A program made the position numbers and the translations under genes. From positions 1-26,577 of the forward strand of contig JAYMGJ010000839.1 of NCBI GenBank assembly GCA_037178675.1: 26,577 bases of DNA. Reading direction: 5' to 3'. The stretch is from Scleroderma bovista (taxonomy: Eukaryota > Basidiomycota > Agaricomycetes > Boletales > Sclerodermataceae). The notes under the pieces were generated by a model. That model was not told the origin of the DNA. It worked only from the letters and a program-made list of their open reading frames with translations, and did no database searches. Position 1 is the first letter of the stretch. Each line of letters begins with the position of its first letter. This document shows, one piece after another, positions 1 through 8,730 of the stretch.

Positions 1-200
1 GACCATTGATGACACAATGACCACCACCCTCATCAGACAATGACAATGACCATCATCCCACCCCCAGTGTCAATGATGCAACCACCACCACCCTCATCAG
101 ACAACAACAACAACAACAATGACAACAAAGGCCTCCACCCCCCAGTGATGACAACTGACACAACCACCACTGTCGTCCCACCCCCCACCTTCCAACCCCA
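1..200. repeat. CCA/CAA/ATGACA-rich simple repeat
   Basis: Imperfect runs of CCACCA, CAACAA and ATGACAATGACC with a recurring ACCACCACCCTCATCAGACA block at about 21 and 83. The text around 170-190 (GTCGTCCCACCCCCCA) is the reverse complement of text near 17130-17150, so this array and the one at 17023-17410 are inverted relatives. Nothing supports coding. Confidence 0.75.
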
Positions 201-667
201 TGCACCTACTTAGGCCATCTTACATGGCCACCTGAAGGTGAAAATAGGCTGAGTGTCACAGGCCAGTGGATGGTATCCCAGGAATGATTTGTTATCAATT
301 GGTACGGATGGGCTACATACTTAGATATTATCACAATGTACTAGGGGTGGGCTAGGGTGTCAATTAAGAGAAGGGTAGATAGGTCAAATTAGGTATTGTC
401 ATGGAATCATATGAATGAGCCCAGAAAGTATTTACACATTAAGGCAGGCACATAATTTGTGATCACTATATCATTCGGGTGGGCCCAGGCCTGCCTCTCA
501 TGCATGTCAATGGATGAGCCCATATTGTGTTATCATGTAGGTGTATAGGTGAGCTTAACTAAATGAATATAGCATGGAGGACACATATGCACAAATGGCA
601 CTGCGGTACGTACTGTGGGTCAGGTGGAAATGCCGCGGGATGGATGTAACTACCGTAGATTAGCACA
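201..667 (+). repeat. Anchor plus satellite element, left copy (interrupted by palindrome)
   Basis: Begins with a conserved block (about 203-270, with CCTGAAGGTGAAAAT and GAGTGTCACAGGCCAG) that recurs with few changes at 23866-23932; its first part recurs again near 5309. It is followed by degenerate units ending in GGGTGGGCT or ATGGGCTA (about 300-560) and by CCGCGGG/CTACCG units (about 600-667). The same order of modules is seen at 23860-25620. No reading frame in it resembles a protein. Satellite units continue after the palindrome at 5200. Confidence 0.6.
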
Positions 668-879
668 TAGTTCAGTCAAAAGCCCTCGCAAAAGTGGGTC
701 ATCAGACATGTACATTTTCCTGTAAAGGTGGGACTAGCCGACGCTGGCCGATGCTCACAAAACTGGGCCAGGCCGATGTTTCTATTATTGCAAATCTGGT
801 ACAGGCCTGAGGGACATTAATCACTGCAAAACTGGGATGGGCTGATGTTTGATAAAAATTGCAGAACTGGGACTGGTGG

Positions 880-1440
880 GAGCATTGTAAAACTGGGTCA
901 GGCCTGTTGAACAAAAAATTGACAAGTGTTGCAAAGCTGGGACTGGTCGATGTTGTAGATACATTGCAAAACTGCAGGCCTGTTGAGAAAAAAGTTGTCA
1001 ATTACTGCAAAACTGGGTCAGGCTGACATGGCAGAATTGGGTCAGGCCTTTTGAGGAAAAAATTGTCAAGCATTGCAAAACTGGGTCAGGCTGACATTGT
1101 ATATACATTGCAGAACTGGATCAGGCCTGTTGAGAAAAAAAGTTGTCAAGCATTGCAAAACTGGGTCAGGCTGACATTGCAGAACTGGGTCAGGCCTGTT
1201 GAGGAAAAAGTTGTCAAGCATTGCAAAACTGGGCCAGGCTGACGTTGCAGAACTGGGTCAGGCCAGTTGAGGAAAAAGTTGTCAAGCATTGCAAAACTGG
1301 GTCAGGTTGACATTGCAGAACTGGGTCAGGCCTGTTGAGAAAAAAAGTTGACAAGTACTGCAAAACTGGGTCAGGCCTGTTGAGCAAAAAAGTTGTCAAC
1401 CATTGCAAAACTGGGTCAGACCCAAAATTGATACACATTG
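880..1440 (+). repeat. 68-bp tandem repeat zone, left arm of palindrome
   Basis: Unit start CATTGCAAAACTGGG occurs at 1071, 1151, 1219 and 1287, with degenerate copies on both sides. The basic period is 68 bp; the 1071-1151 copy carries 12 extra bases (TATATACATTGC). Each unit has two half units ending in CTGGGTCAGG, then a TTGAGGAAAAAGTTGTCAAG tail. Apparent small reading frames here are by-products of the periodicity. Confidence 0.85.
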
Positions 1441-1445
1441 CAGAA

Positions 1446-2020
1446 TTAAATTACTGTGCTGACTACCAAAAATGTGGACCATTGATTAGGCAATATTGTG
1501 TACTGTTGGTGTGATAGTGTTGACTACCAAAGATGTGCAGCTTGGATTATCTAATGTTGTGTTCTATTGGTGTGGTAGTGCTGATTACCAAAAATGCGGA
1601 CTATTGATTAGTTGTTGTAGTGTACTACCAAAAATGTGTAGTATTGATTACCTAATGTTGGGTACTCTTGGTGTGGTAGTGCTGATTACCAAAAATGCGG
1701 ACTATTGATCAACCAATATTGTGTGGTGTTGTTGTAGTGTACTACCAAAAATGTGTAGTGTTGATGTGATAGTGTTCATTACCAAAAATGCGGACTGTTG
1801 ATTAGCCATTATTGTGTAGTATTGTTGTAGTGCACTACCCAAAATTTGTAGTGTTGATTACCCAATGTTGTGTAGTGTTGATTACCAAAAGTGCAGACTT
1901 CTGATTAGCCATTATTGTTTAGTGTTGATTACCAAAAATGCGGACTATTGATTAGGAAATGTAGTGTAGTGTTTGTGTATTGGAGTTGATTACCAACATT
2001 GTGTAGTTTTCATTAACTAA
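1446..2020 (+). repeat. Middle tandem zone with ACCAAAAATGCGGA motif, left arm
   Basis: Repeats of roughly 80-110 bp with ACCAAAAATGCGGAC, TTGTGTAGTGTTGATTACC and GTAGTGTACTACC blocks. Exact ACCAAAAATGCGGA occurs at 1587, 1688, 1781 and 1931. Related forms occur in the inner zone (about 2285, about 2746) and in the loop (about 2895). A motif repeated inside the inverted repeats could be a transposase-binding site, but that is only an inference. Confidence 0.75.
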
Positions 2021-2885
2021 CTTCAGTAGTGTCAACATCTGATTACATAAGCTCTCCAAGCGCCACTACTCCCAAAACATTACCATATTTGGTCAATAGT
2101 TGACTTCAAATATTTCCACCTTTGTTCTGGTACTTTTCTTCCCCTTCTGTGCTTCATCCCTGGTCCAAATGTACTGTAAAAATGATTCTGTATCCCATAT
2201 TACCCTATAGGATCACCATTGGACCCTCATCTAAATGTGCAAGGGGCTCTGTATCCCCAGAGAGTAGTGCAGGCTTAAAAACACCAAAAATGTTCGCATT
2301 TTTGATACATTCAACATATCAACTTAAAGAATGCATCCCCATACAGGGGATATATGTACCTACAACATATTTACAGTCCACAGCATGGGATCCATGTCCT
2401 GGTGCGATGTCTTATGTTTTTCCTTTGCAAACATATCACCATGGCAGGCAATTACTAGGAGGTATGGTGGCTACTGGATGGTCTCCAGTGGTATTACTAT
2501 GCTATACCAAAGTCCCAATACAATCTAGTGAGCAGCTGACCACTCCAAGAGGAGCAGCATAGAAAACAGCACTTTCATAACAATAGGTGCTGTATGATCC
2601 TCCAGATCAGGTATGCACAATATGACTATCTCAAAAGCTGGGGGATACCATACAGTAGTGGATACAATTTACTCAAGTCAATACCGCTTGCTGTGGGGGA
2701 GGGAAGGGCACAATAACATACAGAAGGCGTAGGAAAATACCCCACAAAATGCGGAGATATGCAAAAACATGACATATCACACAACACATAACATCTACTG
2801 ACCTAGAAATGCTACCAACAGCCTACTAATATCACATAATGCTTATGCTCAGCTGTTCCTGACATGCTTAGAGGCACAAATCATT

Positions 2886-2981
2886 CAAGGTTTGAAAAAT
2901 GCGGAAATGTGCTACATCATATCAGTACTGCAGGTGCAAAGCTGCAGTGTATATGGACAGTAACAACATGTTCTTGGTTCA
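2886..2981. other. 96-bp loop of the palindrome
   Basis: The only part of the element that is not mirrored. It contains a GAAAAATGCGGAAA motif and two short CTGCAG-like stretches. It is too short for a gene; no open frame of note was seen. Confidence 0.8.
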
Positions 2982-3846
2982 AATGATTTGTGCCTCTAAG
3001 CATGTCAGGAACAGCTGAGCATAAGCATTATGTGATATTAGTAGGCTGTTGGTAGCATTTCTAGGTCAGTAGATGTTATGTGTTGTGTGATATGTCATGT
3101 TTTTGCATATCTCCGCATTTTGTGGGGTATTTTCCTACGCCTTCTGTATGTTATTGTGCCCTTCCCTCCCCCACAGCAAGCGGTATTGACTTGAGTAAAT
3201 TGTATCCACTACTGTATGGTATCCCCCAGCTTTTGAGATAGTCATATTGTGCATACCTGATCTGGAGGATCATACAGCACCTATTGTTATGAAAGTGCTG
3301 TTTTCTATGCTGCTCCTCTTGGAGTGGTCAGCTGCTCACTAGATTGTATTGGGACTTTGGTATAGCATAGTAATACCACTGGAGACCATCCAGTAGCCAC
3401 CATACCTCCTAGTAATTGCCTGCCATGGTGATATGTTTGCAAAGGAAAAACATAAGACATCGCACCAGGACATGGATCCCATGCTGTGGACTGTAAATAT
3501 GTTGTAGGTACATATATCCCCTGTATGGGGATGCATTCTTTAAGTTGATATGTTGAATGTATCAAAAATGCGAACATTTTGGTGTTTTTAAGCCTGCACT
3601 ACTCTCTGGGGATACAGAGCCCCTTGCACATTTAGATGAGGGTCCAATGGTGATCCTATAGGGTAATATGGGATACAGAATCATTTTTACAGTACATTTG
3701 GACCAGGGATGAAGCACAGAAGGGGAAGAAAAGTACCAGAACAAAGGTGGAAATATTTGAAGTCAACTATTGACCAAATATGGTAATGTTTTGGGAGTAG
3801 TGGCGCTTGGAGAGCTTATGTAATCAGATGTTGACACTACTGAAGT

Positions 3847-4421
3847 TAGTTAATGAAAACTACACAATGTTGGTAATCAACTCCAATACACAAACACTAC
3901 ACTACATTTCCTAATCAATAGTCCGCATTTTTGGTAATCAACACTAAACAATAATGGCTAATCAGAAGTCTGCACTTTTGGTAATCAACACTACACAACA
4001 TTGGGTAATCAACACTACAAATTTTGGGTAGTGCACTACAACAATACTACACAATAATGGCTAATCAACAGTCCGCATTTTTGGTAATGAACACTATCAC
4101 ATCAACACTACACATTTTTGGTAGTACACTACAACAACACCACACAATATTGGTTGATCAATAGTCCGCATTTTTGGTAATCAGCACTACCACACCAAGA
4201 GTACCCAACATTAGGTAATCAATACTACACATTTTTGGTAGTACACTACAACAACTAATCAATAGTCCGCATTTTTGGTAATCAGCACTACCACACCAAT
4301 AGAACACAACATTAGATAATCCAAGCTGCACATCTTTGGTAGTCAACACTATCACACCAACAGTACACAATATTGCCTAATCAATGGTCCACATTTTTGG
4401 TAGTCAGCACAGTAATTTAAT
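3847..4421 (-). repeat. Middle tandem zone, right arm of palindrome
   Basis: Reverse-complement mirror of 1446-2020, with TCCGCATTTTTGGT repeats. Sampled stretches matched base for base. Confidence 0.75.
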
Positions 4422-4426
4422 TCTGC

Positions 4427-4987
4427 AATGTGTATCAATTTTGGGTCTGACCCAGTTTTGCAATGGTTGACAACTTTTTTGCTCAACAGGCCTGACCCAG
4501 TTTTGCAGTACTTGTCAACTTTTTTTCTCAACAGGCCTGACCCAGTTCTGCAATGTCAACCTGACCCAGTTTTGCAATGCTTGACAACTTTTTCCTCAAC
4601 TGGCCTGACCCAGTTCTGCAACGTCAGCCTGGCCCAGTTTTGCAATGCTTGACAACTTTTTCCTCAACAGGCCTGACCCAGTTCTGCAATGTCAGCCTGA
4701 CCCAGTTTTGCAATGCTTGACAACTTTTTTTCTCAACAGGCCTGATCCAGTTCTGCAATGTATATACAATGTCAGCCTGACCCAGTTTTGCAATGCTTGA
4801 CAATTTTTTCCTCAAAAGGCCTGACCCAATTCTGCCATGTCAGCCTGACCCAGTTTTGCAGTAATTGACAACTTTTTTCTCAACAGGCCTGCAGTTTTGC
4901 AATGTATCTACAACATCGACCAGTCCCAGCTTTGCAACACTTGTCAATTTTTTTGTTCAACAGGCCTGACCCAGTTTTACAATGCTC
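4427..4987 (-). repeat. 68-bp tandem repeat zone, right arm of palindrome
   Basis: Reverse-complement mirror of 880-1440 (CCCAGTTTTGCAATG units). It includes the one-base difference in the T-run near 4950-4956. Confidence 0.8.
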
Positions 4988-5199
4988 CCACCAGTCCCAG
5001 TTCTGCAATTTTTATCAAACATCAGCCCATCCCAGTTTTGCAGTGATTAATGTCCCTCAGGCCTGTACCAGATTTGCAATAATAGAAACATCGGCCTGGC
5101 CCAGTTTTGTGAGCATCGGTCAGCGTCGGCTAGTCCCACCTTTACAGGAAAATGTACATGTCTGATGACCCACTTTTGCGAGGGTTTGTGACTGAACTA

Positions 5200-5985
5200 C
5201 CTGAGATTAGGTGTAGCTACAACTAGCATATGAAACCAATGTTTGGAAAAAAGGATGCCTCATACAGAAATGGTACACAGCAGCTACCGTGGGTTAGGTG
5301 TCACTACAACCCCATGCACCTACATAGGCTGTCTTACAAAGTCACACAGGGCAGAACTGGGGTAAGACCGTGGTATGTGCCGCAGGTTAGGTATCACCAC
5401 CGTGGTCAGGTGCAAAAATGTAGGTATATAGGTGAGATAGCCCAAATTAGTACAACACAGGGGACAATGGCACATGTGTGATATCTTGGTAATAGCTACC
5501 TGGAGCTATCGCAGATAAGATGAAACAACCGCAGATGAGGTGTAGCTATGGAGGGTTAGATGTCACTACCATGGGTAGGGTGTCACTATGGCTGGTGAGG
5601 TGCAACAACCGTGGGATAGTTGTAACTACAGCTGGTTAGGTGTCACTACTGTGGATAAGGTGTAGCTATCGGGGGAGGGGGGTAACCACTGCTGGTTGGG
5701 TGTCATTACCGCAGGTAAGGTGTTGCTCCTGCAGATAAGGTGTCACTATCATGCATATGGTGTAACCACCGCAGGTGAGTTTCAAAAACTGTGGGTAAGG
5801 TGTGATTATAACAGATTAGATGTCAGTATTGCAGGTAAGGTGTCACCATCTTGATTGGGGTGTAGCTACAGCGGGTAAGGTGAGCAGGTGATGTACAACA
5901 ATGCATAGGGTGGGCACTGCTTAACGTTAGGTGTCCCTCCTGTGGACCTGAGTGTCACTACCGCGGGTCTATGTATCACTACCGC
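5200..5985 (+). repeat. About 20-bp degenerate satellite (GGTGTCACTACCGCGGGTAA type)
   Basis: From about 5490 onward the text is a head-to-tail series of units close to GGTGTCACTACCGCGGGTAA, each about 20 bp, with at least 20 diverged copies. 5200-5490 is less regular and holds a partial copy of the anchor block at about 5309-5335 (CCATGCACCTAC). Units of the same type lie just left of the palindrome (about 600-667), so the palindrome appears to sit inside this satellite. No protein-like frame. Confidence 0.75.
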
Positions 5986-7547
5986 TGCGAGTCAAAGTGT
6001 GGATTTGGGTCAGAGTAATAACCCAAACACAACACCAACAAAGGACTACGAAAAAGTGCGAGTGGTGGTTTACCTCCGTGGTGTCCAGAGAGGATGTGCT
6101 GAGGAGGGGGGAAGGGGATCTACACCAACAGGGTGATGCAGACGATGATGCAGGATACTCCTGGGGTACAGGAGCAATAGATGATGAAGGGGATAGGGGT
6201 CTGGACTCTTCCTAAAGCCTAGGAAGTGTCAAAGCGGGGATTGGGTTGACTGAGACTGAAACAGCGATACTACACCTAGAGATTGGTGCAGCAAAGGGGC
6301 AGAGATGCCTCTGATGTCCAGAGGCGAGGAAGATTGACTGGTATGAAGCCTAGACTCCACTTGAGCCTAGTATAAAGAATAGATCTTGAATAACTTGGAT
6401 AAACTTGACAATATTGAGCCTTTAGACCTTCACTGAAGCCTACAAGGACTCAAAGACTGAAGGGATACTGATTGAGAGAGTCTGAGAGAGGGATAATTTC
6501 ATGCAATTGGGTCTTCTTTTCACTGGGCTGAGCCCAGGGGTTTAAATACATGGGGGGGCACAGCATTAAAGTACAAAAAGAGAAGGGAGTAAGCAGAATT
6601 TGTCAAGGATTGGTAAGGGATTGGTAAGAGCTTTGTAAGTGGTTTGTAAGCGATCAGTAAGCACGGAATAAGCAGGAATGAGTAAGCATAGGGAGCATGA
6701 ATAAGCTGCTGAGTAAAGGAATGAGTAAGCTGCATGACAAGATTGATTGGTAAGGGAGTGAGTCATCAGCTGAGTAATATACCAAAAATGCGAAAGGGAT
6801 AGAGTAATACTGATGACAAGAGAGCATCAGTAAGCAAGGGATGAGTCACTGCACAGCAGAAGGAGTCATTGATGCACAGCCTAAGAAGTTTGATGGGGGG
6901 CTGTGTACCATCAAGAATTTGATGGGACAACAATGGGGAAGATCTGAGATTAATAGGGGGATTGATCCGAGACAAAACAGCCACAAGAAGGGTACCAGGG
7001 GTCCAGAGGTCTTTTGGGGGGGTCAGCATACACTAAGGTATAGTGCATGTGTTCTAGTGCCGCTGAAGCACAACCATGGGCTCCCTTGATGAGCTCTCTT
7101 CTGGGAAAGAATGAGAGAGGGTTCTTCTTCCTAATAGCACTATAAAGTGGGGGGGAATAACTGTCATGGTGCTGGGGGACATCGTCTGAGAGTAGGGAAG
7201 CGGATAGAGTATTGAATTTGACACATCCAGGGAAGCGAGACAAACAACAGAGGAAGATGGACATGGCAAGTATCTGGGAGGAAGGGACCATAGGCTCAGG
7301 GCTCAGGGGACACAAAGACGACCAGAGAAGACTTCTCAAGCTTGACAATAGACCTAAGATGACCAAAGTACGTCCTTGATGCAGGACTGACGAGGAGAAC
7401 GTGCTGACCGAGAACGAGAGGGACTGAGGGAGCAGGCTGGGAAGATATGTGCCAGGCAGTGCACGGGAACTCTGGGAGAGGCTGTCCTAAGAGCAGGACA
7501 TAGTGGAGATCTGCAGCAATAGCGGAGAAATGATCCAGAGAAAATAC

Positions 7548-7552
7548 GGACT
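7548..7552. other. Target-site duplication (GGACT), left of solo LTR
   Basis: GGACT directly before the TG of the LTR, repeated at 8190-8194. Copy B has a single GGACT at 15570-15574. Confidence 0.9.
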
Positions 7553-8189
7553 TGTTACGACCATGTCCAACTCCGGATCATATCCGGTTACTCCGGTCAC
7601 ATTGCAGTCCTACAGCTCAACTCCGGTCATTCTCAGTTACTCCGGTCAACGGTCACGCAGATAACCTTCCGCTAACTACGACCCTTGGTCTAGCCCGCAT
7701 ACAGTCTTTACCACACTTGCCCGTCTACCATGCCTTGATGTGAGTTCTCCGTGAACTCGTTATATCTCATACCTTGTAGTATTTTCACCGGACCTGTTTT
7801 ATTTTCATCGGACCTGACTTTATTTTCGTCAGACCTGGTCTATCCCTTACTCCGGTTGTCCTTTGTCCGCCATTAGGCTGTTTACTTGTCACCGTATATA
7901 CTTGTCCCTAGTTTGCACTTAGTATAAGTACTCTGTAGATTATCCTGTACTCCTCAGTCTGAAATCAACTATAGTCACTACTCCTGTCCCTGTCTTTGTC
8001 TTTGTCTCCGTCATCGTCACCTTGACCGGAACCTATGCAAGGGATCAACGCACTTTGTCCTTGTCGTTGAATCCAAGCGGTCACCAACTCCGGCCGGACT
8101 ATCCCTTGTCCAGCCCTCTGCCCTCCTCCTTCGTCCGCCTTCGTCCGGACTTGACCGGACCCCCTACCGGAGTAGACCCGGACTTGACA
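7553..8189. mobile_element. Solo LTR, 637 bp, inserted in repeat A
   Basis: Starts TGTTACGACC and ends ACTTGACA (TG...CA), flanked by GGACT on both sides. The corresponding place in repeat B (15570-15574) is uninterrupted, which fixes both ends exactly. It contains dispersed ACTCCGGTCA-type short repeats and a GTATATACTTG / TTAGTATAAGTACT promoter-like region near 7890-7935. TGTTACG starts are common in Ty3/gypsy LTRs, but no internal part remains and orientation is undecided. It formed by LTR-LTR recombination after insertion, and it postdates the A/B duplication. Confidence 0.9.
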
Positions 8190-8194
8190 GGACT
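8190..8194. other. Target-site duplication (GGACT), right of solo LTR
   Basis: Second copy of the 5-bp duplication; repeat A resumes directly. Confidence 0.9.
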
Positions 8195-8730
8195 CCATAG
8201 TGAGCGATGAAGTGAACGTCTGGATTGCGGGGAAAATATCTCCGTGGGAAATGAACAGATTTGCGTCGGAACTTGACAGGCAGATAGACCACGTTCTAGG
8301 CTTTCTGACGGTATAGTCACGTGCCTGATAGCTTCAGAAACGACGGAGCTATTCAAAATACCGGAATGCCGGCACTGGGCGCCTAAAAATGACATTTGGG
8401 CACTAAAAATCATTTCTTCTCTTTCTCCTTCGTTTCTCCATCAATTCTTTGGCTTCTTTGATCGTTCTGGTATGGGAGTTGGACTGCAGACGTGTGCATT
8501 CCTTTCTCATACCACAATTGACGTTATTCCTTCAGTTTCTTCTGCTTCTTGGTGGTCCTCATGCGATAGATGACTGTCTGCATTGGCATTCGTCTCTCGC
8601 ATCAGGATAGTCTTCTTGTGTGATAGATGGCTACGATGAGGGTCCATCGTGCTTATCCTTCGCATAAGGATCACTCGATATAGGTGTTATCTTCCATGTT
8701 CACTGTACCAAACCTGTTTGGTGCGTGACA

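Larger units (their letters stand above)
668..5199. mobile_element. Foldback-type element: 4.53-kb near-perfect palindrome
   Basis: Every position x in 668-2885 pairs with about 5867-x in 2982-5199, leaving a 96-bp loop (2886-2981). The arms are 2218 bp each. Differences seen by eye are few: an A5/A4 run (about 2285-2290 against about 3577-3580), an A6/T7 run (about 912-917 against about 4950-4956) and two substitutions near the outer ends (about 679-682). The two indels cancel in length. The arms are built from tandem subrepeats: an outer 68-bp repeat zone, a middle zone of about 100-bp units with ACCAAAAATGCGGA, and an inner low-copy zone. Foldback transposons of Drosophila and plants have this architecture (long inverted repeats made of short tandem repeats, small or no coding middle). 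No transposase is encoded here, so it would be non-autonomous. A recent inverted duplication is the alternative. Confidence 0.8.
5986..8730. mobile_element. Repeat A: 2.1-kb non-coding element, interrupted by a solo LTR
   Basis: Direct repeat of 14003-16110, about 95% identical by eye. Removing the solo LTR and one target-site copy leaves about 2103 bp against 2108 bp in B. It starts TGCGAGTCAAAG and ends GCGTGACA, so both ends have the TG...CA form of an LTR, and the right end carries an ACCAAAC/GTTTGGT hairpin at about 8708-8723. A TTTAAATACATG promoter-like block is at about 6541, and degenerate GGATTGGTAAG units lie at about 6605-6700. No frame resembles a known protein. Gypsy protease coding starts at 8731, immediately after it. 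No target duplication, primer-binding site or polypurine tract was found at the edges, so LTR, LARD-like or DNA-transposon derivative all remain possible. Confidence 0.65.

Noticed and set aside
880..1440. Regularly spaced repeats resembling a CRISPR array
   Set aside because: The repeats are contiguous degenerate satellite without unique spacers, and the sequence is eukaryotic.
2122..2562. 146-codon open frame in the left arm (mirrored on the other strand at 3305-3744)
   Set aside because: The mirror copy is broken by a one-base run difference, the composition is not protein-like, and no motif was seen; treated as chance within the palindrome.
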